From contig JBAIZL010000003.1 of assembly GCA_036971475.1 (NCBI GenBank), forward strand, positions 111,935,570 through 111,999,569: a DNA stretch of 64,000 nucleotides, written 5' to 3'. Under the pieces are notes generated by a model. That model saw only the letters and a list, made by a program, of their open reading frames with translations. It made no database searches and was not told the DNA's origin. The stretch is from Prosapia bicincta. Its lineage: Eukaryota > Arthropoda > Insecta > Hemiptera > Cercopidae. A program made the position numbers and the translations under genes. The first letter of the stretch is position 1, and every line of letters begins with the position of its first letter. This document shows, piece by piece, positions 22,758 through 34,290 of this stretch.

Positions 22758-22771
22758 TCTGTAAAAATATG

Positions 22772-22815
<44 letters not shown>

Positions 22816-22998
22816 GTTAATATATTACTATTGTAAGTAATTTTTCCACCATTAAGTGCAATGATTTTACCTTGTGTGATGAGGCACCTTACGGTTACTT
22901 GACCATTGTCGAATCACTGATATTTTTCTGGTGTAGATGTTCGGTCCATGATGTTGGTATTTGTTGACGTTACACGCATTTTCTCTTGATTTGCGTGT

Positions 22999-23748
22999 AT
23001 GATGTTTTTATACAAATCTAACCACCCCTGGACACACAAAATTAACACTTACAGTAACATGATAAATAAAGCAATAAAATACACAGAAAATAACAAACAA
23101 AAATTAAATGAAGAATTAGATAACATTACAAAAATAGCAATGGAAAATGGATACAACAAACACCTTATAAAAAACATATACAATAAATTTACAAAAAAAC
23201 CTAACCTCAACAAAACACTACAACCTGAACACAAAAATAATAAAAAAATCTACCTAAAATATAAATAAACCAATAACAAAATAGAAAAACTAACAAATAT
23301 ATACAACAAAGAATACTACACTCCAACATACAAACCAAATAACAAAATAATAAAATATCTTAATAACACAAACCACAAAACAAATACAGAAAAACATAAC
23401 CTATAAGGAGTTTACAAAATTACATGTAACGACTGTAATGCATTTTACATAGGGAAAACGACCAGATCATTTAAAATAAGATTTGAAGAGTATTACAGAG
23501 CATTCAAAAATAAAAATACAAAAGTATCAAATGTTGCAGCACACCTAATATCACATAAACATGAAATAACAAACTACGAAAATAACCTAACCATACTGGA
23601 AATAAATAGTAACCCAATAGAATTAAACTCACTAGAAAAATACCACATTTATAAAAACACACACAACAATATAATGAACCTACAGACCACATATACAGAA
23701 GACATACTATGTAAAAACATCATAAAAATAAAAAGAAAATGCGTGTAA
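22999..23748 (+). pseudogene. PLE family 2 GIY-YIG C-terminal region, two nonsense codons
   Basis: One frame encodes NHPWTHKINTYSNMINKAIK, then (after TAA at 23266) IYNKEYYTPTYKPNNKIIKY, then (after TAA at 23404) GVYKITCNDCNAFYIGKTTR and LNSLEKYHIYKN. GVY and FYIG are the GIY-YIG nuclease motifs, with Arg in FKIRFEE. The RT part is absent. The minus-strand copy at 27466-28236 lacks these two stops. Confidence 0.78.
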
Positions 23749-23801
23749 AGTCAACAAATACCAACATCACGGACCGAACATCTACACCAGAAAATTATCA
23801 G

Positions 23802-23848
23802 TGATTCGACAATGGTCAAGTGACCGAAAGGTGCCTCATCACACAAGG
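23802..23848 (+). ncRNA. Hammerhead-like fold, family 2
   Basis: Core TCGACAA at 23806-23812, helix II GGTCA/TGACC, GAAA, AGGTGCCT, helix I GTGAT/ATCAC. Same U3-A8 pattern as at 2931. Confidence 0.45.
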
Positions 23849-23951
23849 TAAAATCATTGCATTTAATGGTGGAAAAATTACTTACAATAGTAATATATTA
23901 ACTTCATAAAGTCAGTGCAACGGAAAAACAATGGATAACGTAAAATATCAA

Positions 23952-24150
<199 letters not shown>

Positions 24151-24494
24151 TATATGTTTGTATATGTGTGTTGCTGCAAGATACATAAGAAACTATGGAT
24201 GCACTTATAGGTAATAAATTAATAATATTTGTATAATTTAATAACAACAATAAATAAATATTCTCTTCAATTTCCTAAAAATTGAAACCCTCTTATTTAC
24301 ACAAAACGATGGACTTAACATTGAGTTTCTAAGAAGTTAAATTTTGAAAATGCAAATGTCGATCGGTTAATGTATATGAGTTATCTGTATTTGTATCATA
24401 TATTTTTTAATATTTGTGAGTAGAATTAGAATGAATTTTCACCAATAAGTTTTGTTTGTAAATTGTATGTTTCCTTTACAAAATTAAAATGTCT

Positions 24495-24880
24495 ATTTAT
24501 AAACTATAATTTTATTATAATTAAAAACTACTGAACTAAGTGAATACATATGGCTTACTTGCTGATGCGATTCGAAACAATCGTTCCTTTGACAAAGCAA
24601 AGCCTCTACTGGCGGCGTCACATTAGGTGCAAAGGATTTTAGAATGGATTTATGACTGTGGAAGGGGTGGATCATAAATCCATTCTGACACGCTTTGTAC
24701 CTAAGGCGTTATGTCCTCAGTGGAGGCTTTGGTTTGTCAAAGGAACGATTGTTTCGAATCGCATCAGCAAGTAAGCCATATGTATTCATTTAGTTAAGTA
24801 ATTTTTAATTATAGTTTAATCAGTGAATTCAAGATGATTACATCAAGCAACTATATATTTATTATCATCAAAAACGTCAA
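24495..24880. repeat. Foldback of PLE family 3 terminal repeat
   Basis: Arms of about 130-150 bp are reverse complements (ACTTGCTGATGCGATTCG on the left, CGAATCGCATCAGCAAGT on the right). No coding sequence lies between. The same ends flank PLE coding debris at 31965-32610. Confidence 0.65.
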
Positions 24881-25075
24881 GTGCCAGAGTCAATTCTATA
24901 GAAATTTATTTCTCTATATCTTTTTGCGAAGTTATAAAGATATGAATATTTATGAATCATATATGAATTCATGTATAGATATGAATAGTCAAAACTAGCT
25001 GATACAGGAGTATGTTAATTGCACCACACAATGTTCAAGCAAGTTTTGATTCTAATTGTTTATTTATATATTCAG

Positions 25076-25216
25076 GCAAAACATTGGAAAGGAGAAACCA
25101 TCTTGGAAGCAGTGGCCGGGGAGATAGCTGACTCTGAGAGCACCATTCAGCCTAATCTTGCAGCTCTGAACTATGGGAAGTCCTTGCTTAGTTTTGCATT
25201 TCTTCTACAGACAGAT
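25076..25216 (+). CDS. PRKDC: DNA-PKcs exon 6 of window
   Basis: The acceptor TATATTCAG precedes GCAAAACAT and the donor is CAGAT|GTAAGT, a near-consensus site. The 47-codon peptide runs AKHWKGETILEAVAGEIADS to NYGKSLLSFAFLLQTD. The last part parallels human LASGLLELAFAFGGL. Phase is 0 at both ends. The frame stays open for another 96 bases after the donor, so use of a later donor cannot be excluded. Confidence 0.82.
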
Positions 25217-26020
25217 GTAAGTTTGGATTCCTACTATGATGCATTTCAATGGTTTAGTTCTGAACTATACAAGGTCACTTTTTACCTTTTCAGTTTTCCT
25301 ACAAGCGATTAAATAATTTAATAAATAAATGAAACCTCTTAAACCACAAACACTTTTTATATACAAATTCTGTCACTTTATTACTAGAAAAAATACAATC
25401 TGGATTTTAACAAATATATATAAAAAAAAGTTGTTTATATAGTTACCCCGCTGGAGTCGTTACTGGCTGCCATTGTTTTTTGAGAGTGAAATAATCTATT
25501 TTCTATGTTGAAGCATTTTCTGTTCACCATACTTTGGAAGCCATAGATTTGTTAGCCTGCAAACAGTTAGCTATTGCCGTACATAGACTATGATCAAGAG
25601 GTATACAGCAATATTTGTAATTAGAACAGTTTGATTTATCTTAATTTTTTGGTTTTAAGCCTTTACTATGCATTTTGTGACATTAAACTCAGCATGCTCT
25701 ATTTTTGTTCTGTATTGTAAACATGAATAACAAGTAGAATTATTGTAAAATTGTTGCTCAATAACAACAAGTGTGTATGAGCATGTTTGGACATGTTTAG
25801 AGCCAACTAACCCTCGTTACTGACATGAGTTTTACATTTAGTCTGTTCAAATGCCACATTCAACAGGGTGGGGGGGGGGAGGTTTCAGTCCTGTTAGACA
25901 ATGTATATTTTTTTTTAAAGAGCAAATAAAATGAATAATATATACATATACATATCTGTTGTGTATGTATCATTTCTACACATTGAATAGTTAATATCCA
26001 GAGTAGATCTGTTCTTTTTG
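25217..26020. other. Intronic DNA, nothing recognised
   Basis: AT-rich, with a G run at 25870. No repeat or ORF of note. Confidence 0.4.
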
Positions 26021-26225
26021 TAGTGGATAAAATTGCAGTTCAGACGTTTCTCTGGAATCTCATCTAGCATTGACAAGGTAAATCCAACAACAGTTGATTC
26101 ACACTTCATTTCTGATGATTCAACATTCCTGATGATGTTGACACTGTTTGCCAACAAAAAGCTTTGAATATAAATTAATAAATATTCTTGTATTTGAATA
26201 ACCTATGTAGTTTTTAATTATTAAA
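26020..26225 (+). repeat. PLE family 4 terminal repeat, damaged hammerhead
   Basis: CTGATGA is intact near 26132 and helix II can pair, but GAAA has become AAAA. The preceding GATAAAATTGCAGTTCAGAC block matches 14577-14600. Confidence 0.6.
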
Positions 26226-26389
26226 CAAGAAAACGTATTTTATATTTATATATATAATAAATTTAAAATATTTGAAAAACAAGAATACTTTTAATGAATA
26301 TATTTATTCCTTAAGTAAATATATATATTTATTTGTTTTTGAAATATTTTAAATTTATTAACTATATTACAAGAAAACATATCACCATA

Positions 26390-26394
<5 letters not shown>

Positions 26395-26431
<37 letters not shown>
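26395..26431. repeat. (TA)n microsatellite
   Basis: Pure TA run, close to the MITE at 26461. Confidence 0.95.
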
Positions 26432-26433
<2 letters not shown>

Positions 26434-26460
26434 TGTATCTTAGTGTACATTCCTATATAA

Positions 26461-27069
26461 TTAACACTGCAGTGGTCGCACGTAAATAAGTAACATCAGT
26501 GGTGCGCAGATTACTATTGTAATCCACTTTGAAATAGCTTTATAAAATATCTTATAAGCATTTTAATTGCTTAAGGAGTTATATAGAAAACAAATAAGGT
26601 GAAAAACATTTTTTATTGTAGCACAAAAGTAGTATATAACATAAAACTAAGTTAGGTCAACCTAAAAGACTTTCATTGTCAATTTCGGCTTTGGCAAACC
26701 AGAGTCGTATTTGTTCAAGCTCTGTCTCTGTCATTGTTTACAGATAAATGTGTTACTAATTTAAATATTGTTTTCACAAAAAAATAACAAAATATCTATT
26801 TAAAATACAAAATATTAAAACTACTTCATGTACAGGAAATATATCATAAGTGGTCGTGCGGATTACTATTGTAATCCAGGCGAATTAAAAATATTTTAAA
26901 AAAATTAACAAGACAACTTACAGCTCTGCTACTTGTCTGGTAACAATGGGGATGTGTGTGTGTGAATGGTAGATGGCCGCTCAAGGTCATAAGTCTTACA
27001 AACCCAAAATAGCACACAAAAACGTACCCCTGGATTACAACAGTAATCCGCACAACCACTGCATTGTTA
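26461..27069. mobile_element. piggyBac-type MITE with internal palindromes
   Basis: TTAA at 26461; the right edge reads TTAG (27066-27069). The ends are inverted: TTAACACTGCAGTGGT on the left and, in reverse complement, TAACAATGCAGTGGT on the right. The palindrome GATTACTATTGTAATCC occurs near 26510 and 26862, and a variant near 27033. On the minus strand 26738-26661 a short frame reads MTETELEQIRLWFAKAEIDN and stops after SLLG, probably the remaining start of a transposase. Confidence 0.7.
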
Positions 27070-27332
27070 GTAGAGTAGTAATCATTGCTGAATTTGCCAC
27101 TAGGGGCATTAGACTTGTGCGTAAAGTGCCAAATTGAATGACAAATTTCTGAGAAAAAAATAATATTTATGTGTAAGAAAAAAAAAGTTATTTATTTTCA
27201 GTTGGAAACAGGGAGTAAAAAAATTAAAAATAACAAGTAAAATTAGACCATTTTAAATTAGTTAGAAAAGCGCCTAATTGTTGAGATGTGATAACAGTGT
27301 TGTGAGGTATGTGTAAAAATAACTATATATAT

Positions 27333-28375
27333 ATTCTTGATATTTTACATTATCCATTGTTTTTCCGTTGCACTGACTTTATGAAGTTAATATATTACTT
27401 TTGTAAGTAATTGTATCCACCATTAAGTGCAATGATTTTACCTTGTGCGATGAGGCGCCTTTCGGTCACTTGACCATTGTCGAATCACTGATTACTTTTT
27501 CTCCTGTTCGGTCCGTCGTGTTGGTATTTGTTGACTTCATACACATTTCCTCTTGAGTCTCGTGTATAATCTTTTTGAATAATATGTCTTCTGTATATGT
27601 TGTTTGTAGATTCATTAAATTGTTGTGTATGTTTTTATAAATGTGGTATTTTTCTAGTGAGTTTAGTTCTATTGCGTTAATATTTATTTCAAGTATGGTT
27701 AGGTTATTTTCGTAATTTGTTATTTCATGTTTATGTGATATTAGGTGTGCTGCAACATTTGATACTTTTGAATTTTTGTTTTTGAATGCTCTATAATGTT
27801 CTTCAAATTTTATTTTAAATGATCTGGTTGTTTTCCCTATGTAAAATGCGTTACAGTTGTTACATGTAATTTTGTAAATTCTTGACAGGTTATGTTTTTC
27901 TGAATTTATTTTGTGGTTTGTGTTATTAAGATATTTTATTATTTTGTTGTTTGGTTTGTATTTTGGAGTGTAGTATTCTTTGTTGTATATATTTGTTATT
28001 TTTTCTGTTTTGTTATTGGTGTATTTATATTTTAGGTAGATTTTTTTATTTTTATTATTTTTGTGTTCTGGTTGTAGTGTTGTGTTGAGGTTAGGTTTTT
28101 TTGTGAATTTATAGTATATATTTGTTATAAGTTGTTTGTTGTATCCATTTTCAATTGCTATTTTTGTAATGTTATCTAATTCTTCATTTAATTTTTGTTT
28201 GTTATCCTGTGTGTATTTTATTGCTTTATTTATCATGTTACTGTAAGTGTTAATTTTGTGTGTCCAGGGGTGGTTAGGTTTGTAGTGTATTGTGGTTTGT
28301 GGTGTTGGAAGTAGGTTTCCTGTATACTGTAGTTTCTATTTTATTATCATTTATATTTAATGTAATGTCGAGATA
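27333..28375 (-). mobile_element. PLE family 2 copy, minus strand
   Basis: From right to left: an RT-end fragment INYLDITLNINDNKIETTVY then RKPTSNTT (28375-28274), a frameshift, the GIY-YIG region (28236 to about 27530), then a terminal repeat with the hammerhead-like fold and the next ORF start at 27360-27335. The right end abuts the family B foldback. Confidence 0.75.
27466..28236 (-). pseudogene. PLE family 2 GIY-YIG region, open frame
   Basis: A 256-codon frame encodes MINKAIKYTQDNKQKLNEEL, then IYKITCNNCNAFYIGKTTRS with both GIY-YIG motifs, the FKIKFEEHYRAF helix and LNSLEKYHIYKN. The frame is open but lacks the RT, which is cut off by a frameshift near 28260, and it reads past the end of the domain into the terminal repeat (ISDSTMVK). 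It is a truncated retroelement protein, not a host gene. Confidence 0.75.
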
Positions 28376-28794
28376 GTTGATAGAACAATATATATATATA
28401 TATATAGGAATTTTTTGGACTTGATAGGAGACTGACAGACTTACCCAAAAGGCAATAGTCCAAAACTGCAATCTCTTGGAAATAAGCACATATAAAAAAC
28501 ACATATAAAACACTTAATACACTTTTATTTGAAATATTTCGATCAACATGATCTTCTTCAGTCAAGAAAGCAAAACAAAAGATTGAAGTGAACCACAGAT
28601 GTGTATAAACATCCAAATGTCACAGATTCACAGATTATAGTTTATGATATAGAGCTATATGTGATATGTGTAGAAAAGTTAAATGTGAATCGTGTAAAGA
28701 TTGGTTACTTGAAACTAGATATTAAAAGTCTGTCAGAAGGAAGGTAATGGAGCTGTTAAAAATGGTAGAAGTTAGGGGGAAGTTAAAAGGAGTT

Positions 28795-29340
28795 TTATCT
28801 GATGTTGAGGTTAGGAGGCTCTCTAGATTTGGTATACCATTGGTATGATAACTCCCATCTTCTTAATTCTGAAGAGTTGCAATCCGGGGGGAGGGCTTTA
28901 ATTATTTTGGTGGTATAGCAATCATTGAAAGAGACGATGTTGTGACTAGCAGCGTGTTGAGCGGTTGGCCTGTCTATGTTCATGGTTCCAACGTCATGTC
29001 TGTGGCCATTCATTCTGATGCTCAGACTATCCGTGGTAAGGCCTATGTACTGTGCCGGGCAAAATTTACATTGTAACTGGTATATTACATTACTGGATGT
29101 ACAAGTATGATGACCCTGAATCTTGAAGTCCACATTGGTTGCTAGGCTATGGAAACTATTTGTTGGGATGTGTATTGGACATGTCTTGCATCTTGGTCTA
29201 TTGCACGGAAAGGAGCCGTGAGGAAGTTTGGGCGGTTTTTCAGTACTTGGATCTGGTAATTTTGGATGTACTAAAATACTTTTTAAATTGAACGGTTGTC
29301 TGAACCAAATATGTGGTGGATTTGAGCCACGGATAGTCTG
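28795..29340 (-). pseudogene. PLE family B GIY-YIG protein end, minus arm
   Basis: The frame holds NPPHIWFRQPFNLKSILVHP, CNRPRCKTCPIH (metal-binding motif), VIYQLQCKFCPAQYIGLTTD (GIY-YIG), SIRMNGHRHDV and SELRRWELSYQWYTKSREPP, ending NLNIR. It is the closest relative of family A, with roughly 80-90 percent identical residues by eye. RT is missing. Confidence 0.8.
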
Positions 29341-29568
29341 AGCATCAGAATGAATGGCCACAGACATGACGTTGGAACCATGAACATAGACAGGCCAACC
29401 GCTCAACACGCTGCTAGTCACAACATCGTCTCTTTCAATGATTGCTATACCACCAAAATAATTAAAGCCCTCCCCCCGGATTGCAACTCTTCAGAATTAA
29501 GAAGATGGGAGTTATCATACCAATGGTATACCAAATCTAGAGAGCCTCCTAACCTCAACATCAGATAA
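29341..29568 (+). pseudogene. PLE family B GIY-YIG protein end, plus arm
   Basis: Encodes the same peptide end (IRMNGHRHDVGTMNIDRPTA to PPNLNIR) as the minus arm, truncated just after the YIG motif. Both arms end in the same stop and 3' region. Confidence 0.8.
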
Positions 29569-29797
29569 AACTCCTTTTAACTTCCCCCTAACTTCTACCA
29601 TTTTTAACAGCTCCATTACCTTCCTTCTGACAGACTTTTAATATCTAGTTTCAAGTAACCAATCTTTACACGATTCACATTTAACTTTTCTACACATATC
29701 ACATATAGCTCTATATCATAAACTATAATCTGTGAATCTGTGACATTTGGATGTTTATACACATCTGTGGTTCACTTCAATCTTTTGTTTTGCTTTC

Positions 29798-29834
29798 TTG
29801 ACTGAAGAAGATCATGTTGATCGAAATATTTCAA
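29798..29834 (+). ncRNA. Hammerhead ribozyme motif, canonical core (PLE family B)
   Basis: Helix I TTGA/TCAA (4 bp), core CTGAAGA at 29802-29808, one A, helix II GATCA/TGATC with TGT loop, GAAA, then ATAT as a palindromic helix III, expected cut after the T at 29830. The mirror copy is on the minus strand at about 28528-28564. Confidence 0.65.
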
Positions 29835-29979
29835 ATAAAAGTGTATTAAGTGTTTTATATGTGTTTTTTATATGTGCTTATTTCCAAGAGATTGCAGTTT
29901 TGGACTATTGCCTTTTGGGTAAGTCTGTCAGTCTCCTATCAAGTCCTAAATAAGCTTTAAGCTCTACTAGAACTAACCT

Positions 29980-29980
29980 A

Positions 29981-30023
<43 letters not shown>

Positions 30024-30375
30024 TAATTTTTGGTCTAGATAGGAGACTGACAGACTTACTTAGTGGCAATAGGCCATAACTGCAATCTCTTTGAAATAAA
30101 TAAATAGACACAAATTGTCTAATAACAATAAAAACATATAACATATTGAAATATTTTGATCACACAATGATCTATAACAATAAGAAAAAGAAGTTTTTTT
30201 TTCTCTTTTTTGATTGATAAAGATCATTGTGTGATCGAAATATTTCAATGTGATATGTTTTTATGTGTGTCTATTTATTTATTTCCAAAATATTGGAGTT
30301 TTGGACTATTGCCACTAGGTAAGTTTGCAGTCTCCTATCTAGTCCAAAAATTTCTAAAAGCTTTAAGCTCTACTA
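29980..30375. repeat. PLE family A' terminal repeat foldback
   Basis: A minus copy (about 30020-30180) and a plus copy (about 30206-30375) meet head to head. Outer flanks are (TA)n at 29983-30017 and 30390-30456. Confidence 0.7.
30210..30248 (+). ncRNA. Hammerhead-like fold, U3-A8 variant (family A')
   Basis: Helix I TTGA (30210-30213) pairs with TCAA (30245-30248). The core is TTGATAA, then one A, helix II GATCA/TGATC with a TTGTG loop, GAAA (30237-30240) and palindromic ATAT. All helices match the canonical family B fold; the core differs only by C3 to U and G8 to A (position 7 is free). Confidence 0.55.
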
Positions 30376-30384
30376 GAACTAACC

Positions 30385-30389
<5 letters not shown>

Positions 30390-30460
<71 letters not shown>

Positions 30461-30545
30461 TTTTTTTTTTAAGACTATTTTCTATTTCAAGACTACAGTG
30501 TGGACTCTTACCAAGGTAAGTCTCTCAGTCTCCTAGTCCAAAAAA

Positions 30546-30607
<62 letters not shown>
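30390..30607. repeat. (TA)n tracts around a PLE family A tail
   Basis: TA runs at 30390-30456 and 30547-30607 enclose the short block 30476-30548 that ends TAGTCCAAAAAATCT, the outer end of family A. Confidence 0.9.
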
Positions 30608-30612
<5 letters not shown>

Positions 30613-30894
30613 TTATTTATTTATTTATTTGTGCACTATAAAATGTAAAACTGTGTGCTAAACATAATTATAAACATTATTGACAGTTTAGTTTATTAAT
30701 TTAGTTAATGACAAAGTCAAGCATTAAAATTAATCTAATTACAGAGCACAATATCTCTTACTGTGGAGAGTTATTTATTTTACATAACTGTTATTATTAT
30801 CAATATTTTGTTCTTTTTCGTATTTTATTGCTTGACTTTGTATGTTTTATCTTGTTTGTTTTATTTAACTTGTTGTACGATAACTTGACAATAC

Positions 30895-31012
30895 GTTAGT
30901 AGTAGCCAAGCACTGAGGAAGACGATATCGTCACCGAAACTAGTTTTTTGTGTGTTTGTTTATTAAAAACTAATTTTTGTGAGATTTTGAGTTCACTATT
31001 TTGATTTTTACC
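30895..31012 (+). repeat. Family D terminal repeat, single plus copy
   Basis: Matches 6361-6472. CTGAGGA at 30913-30919 and GAAACTAGTTT are present, but helix II has two mismatches. Confidence 0.6.
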
Positions 31013-31390
31013 ATTGTTGACAGTTGGTGGACTAGTCAGTGCTGGTGGACTAGTCTAGTGCTGGAATTGATACTTCTTTGATTTTATATAAAATGTCAAA
31101 GTGAAGTTGTTACTATAAATAGTTTATATTATTGTAGTGTACTTGGGTCCTAATGGCACATGAGCTAAAACAAAAGTTAGAATTAAATCCTAAGAAGTTT
31201 TTTCCTAGTTGTAACCAATTTCCTCCCTGAATCCTATCCTTCGTAGTTCTTCATAAGTTGATGTTTGTTTAACTAATGTTTTATTATTTTAAGTCGATGC
31301 CTGTTTAACCAATGTTTTATTATTTCATTTACTCTCTTGTTATTATTTAGATTGTTATAATGTTGTTTATACTATACCGTTTCTTTGTAG
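31013..31390. other. Intronic DNA before exon 7
   Basis: AT-rich with a short near-duplicate phrase (AACTAATGTTTTATTATTT / AACCAATGTTTTATTATTT) near 31270 and 31308. Nothing else recognised. Confidence 0.4.
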
Positions 31391-31632
31391 GTGACTACAA
31401 CACTTAAATTTGTCCTGGATACATTACCTCTTCAAGATTGCAAAACATTCTCTAAAGTTACTAAGGGAGAACATTTTACAAAGTTATTCAAAGACGAGCT
31501 GTTAGGCCATTTCTTATCTGATCCTCAGTTGCAGTGTATTGATGAGTTGTTGAATGAAGTTGACTTATACAAAGTAGACTTTATCAAATTACTAGTGAGT
31601 TACTGTGAATATTCTCCGTCAACCGCCAAAAG
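31391..31632 (+). CDS. PRKDC: DNA-PKcs exon 7 of window
   Basis: The acceptor TTTCTTTGTAG precedes GTGACTACA and the donor is AAAAG|GTTGGT. The peptide begins VTTTLKFVLDTLPLQDCKTF, includes KGEHFTKLFKDELLGHFLSD, and ends EYSPSTAKR with a split Arg codon. Human DNA-PKcs has [20 protein letters not shown] at this point. It ends in phase 2. Confidence 0.86.
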
Positions 31633-31964
31633 GTTGGTATAGACCACTAATGCTTTAATTTTTCTTTGCAGTAGATTCCTATTGGTTAAAGTAAGCAAAG
31701 CAATTATTTGATAATAAAACATTTCATATTCGCAATACATTTGTTTATTAAATGAAATGTTTCATTAAACAAGTTTTCATCAACAGTATTTAGAATGCCA
31801 CTTTATATCAAGTAAAATATAACTTTGTGTATTTTGGTCAGTAAAATATGTTTGATGTAATAAATGTACAATATTGTGAGTTTGTTTTTTAAATTAAATA
31901 ATTTCTTTGACTCGTAAGCCAAAATAAAATTGTATTTAAAAAGTGTCTTGTAAATATCTTGAAT
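31633..31964. other. Intronic DNA after exon 7
   Basis: AT-rich, no recognised feature. Confidence 0.4.
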
Positions 31965-32610
31965 TCACTGATTAAATTTTAAGTAATTATTGCATAACTG
32001 AGTGAATACTTATGAACTTACTTGCTGATGCGTTTCAAAACATTTATTTTATTGATGAAGCCGACCTGCTACTGCCGGCGTTTGCTCAAGGTTGCTGAAC
32101 ATATGATTTATAGGGGTGGAGGGCTAAACAGGTAGATCATTTAACACAAGATTCAAATAACACATCAACAACATAAAACACATAAATCCAAAATCCATCT
32201 TTGCAACACATATACAGAACATCCAACACACATACATAAACATCCATAATAATTTAAATATTCTCCACATATTAAACCACAGTAAAAAAACTGACAACTA
32301 CAGAAAAATTTGAAATAGTCAAACATCACACTACACTAAATCAACATATCTTAAACGACCACACACATTTTGAATCCAACACCTTATTCCATTATACAAT
32401 AAACAACCTGCTTAAACCAAACCCCCCTACATCTTCAAAAATCATACATCCAGCATACTTGAGCGATAGCTGGCAATAGCAGGTTGGATTCTTCAATGAA
32501 ATGATTATTTCGAAATGCATCAGCAAGTAAGTTCAAAAATATTAATTTAGTTACGCAATAGTTACTTATAATTTAATTAGTGAATTAAAGATAATTACAA
32601 CAAGCCACTT
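31965..32610 (+). mobile_element. PLE family 3 remnant with inverted ends
   Basis: Between inverted ends (31965-32110 and 32500-32610, CTTGCTGATGCG type), the plus strand from about 32120 to 32480 spells in broken frames SFNTRFK, INIHNNLNILHILNHSKKTD, NYRK and PAYL-like ends, the tail of a GIY-YIG nuclease region. It is heavily decayed. A relative in minus orientation is at 43700-44090. Confidence 0.6.
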
Positions 32611-32859
32611 TAATTTTGTACATGTTTTCCTTCAGTTAGTTTTGTTATATTTGTTTCTCTAATTTGAGTATAATTTAATAATGTATAATTTGAAAATTAT
32701 AACAGTTATAATAATTTGGAATTTGGAAAAATGTTATGTTTACTCCAATAAATATTATAAAAAATTGAATTTTTAATCATTTTGTGTTTATTGATATTCC
32801 TGTAAATAAAGGATATCAATGAATAAATCTTCCTATAAATAATTTCCGTACATACGCAT

Positions 32860-32996
<137 letters not shown>

Positions 32997-33184
32997 GACA
33001 CTCATTCACACTTTATAAATCTGATATTATTTATACATAATATTTCAACTTCACTTATGTAACAGTTTCCCTGATTGATATTTTTACCTACAAAAGGTTC
33101 CACAACACGTACAAATTAAAAAAAAACTATGAATAATTCAATAACTAAATGGAATCATTTCACATGTTTAACCTCCAGTAATTT

Positions 33185-34290
33185 TAATAAATGCCTTTGG
33201 AATAGTTATTGTATAACCAAACAATTTTTTTTACAAGATTCCTCTCTACAAATTTTAATTAAATAAAAATATTTTCAGAATGGTCAATACATAACTGAAA
33301 ATCTTTTTACAAGACAAATATCCAATAGTAATGCCATTGCGACTTTGATGTGTAATAATTTTATATAATGTTTTTAGAATAGTTAATACATAACCAAATG
33401 ATTTTTCTTATAAGACTCCTCTCCTCAAATTTTAATTAAACAAAAATATTTTCAAAATGATCAATACATAACTGAAAATTCTTTTATAAGCTAAATATCC
33501 AATCGTAATGCCATTGTGACCTGGGAGTGAAATAATTTTATAAAATGTTTTTGGAATAGTTAATGCATAAGCAAACAATTTTTTTACAGGTTTTGTCTAC
33601 ATCTTTGATTTTACAAAAACATTTTTAGATTGGTCAATACATTACTGGAAAACTTTTCGCAAGCTAAATGTACATCGTAATTCCATTGCGACTTATAGGT
33701 GAAATAATTTTATAAAATGTTTAGGTATATTAATGCATGATGGAATGTTTTTTACAGAATTCATCTCTACACATTTTATTATACAAAAATATTTTAGAGT
33801 TATTAATACATAACTGTAAAGTCTTTTACAAGGAAAATATCCATTGGTAATGTTATTGCCACAGGTTTGAAATACTTTTAAAAATGTTTTTGGAATAGTT
33901 AATGCATAATCAAAAGATTTTTTTTCTACATCTCTACATATAACATAACTAAAAAGTGTACAAGCTAAATATCCAGTGTAATATAAATCCATTTGGGTTT
34001 GAAAGCATTTTAAAATGTTTTTGGGATAGTTAATATATAACTGGACCATTTTTACAGGATTCATTTCTACATATTTTAATTTTCAAAAATGTTTTCAGAA
34101 TGAGTAACACATAACTTCAAAATATTTTACATGTTAAATATCCATTGAGAATGTCTTTCCTACTTAGGGTTGAAAATCTTTCAAAAATGTTTTTGGATTG
34201 GGTAATACATAACTTTAAAATATTGTACATATTCAATATGTATGGGTAACACATGTCAAATCTAAGTTTTTATGATTCTTCTCATGCTAA
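33185..34290. repeat. Tandem array of about 175-bp units
   Basis: The phrase TTTTTGGAATAGTTAATGCATAA recurs in varied form near 33195, 33369, 33545, 33718, 33882, 34015 and 34189, spacing mostly 164-176 with one of about 133. Between these a related phrase (TTTCAGAATGGTCAATACATAACTG) recurs, so each unit seems built of two diverged halves. No transposon ends were recognised. Confidence 0.7.

Larger units (their letters stand above)
28407..29960. mobile_element. PLE family B, large palindrome
   Basis: About 28409-29036 (minus) and 29329-29955 (plus) are reverse complements with arms near 620 bp; the 292-bp centre belongs to the minus copy only. Each arm contains the GIY-YIG end of the protein, a 3' UTR, a hammerhead motif and the terminal repeat with GTAAGTCTGTCAGTCTCCTA. 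This looks like two 5'-truncated copies of one element inserted head to head. Confidence 0.82.

Noticed and set aside
24560..24600. GCTGATGCGATTCGAAAC in PLE family 3 ends as a hammerhead
   Set aside because: CTGATGC has C at position 9, helix II would be a single pair, and I could find no helix I partner. The hairpin CGATT/AATCG explains it equally well.
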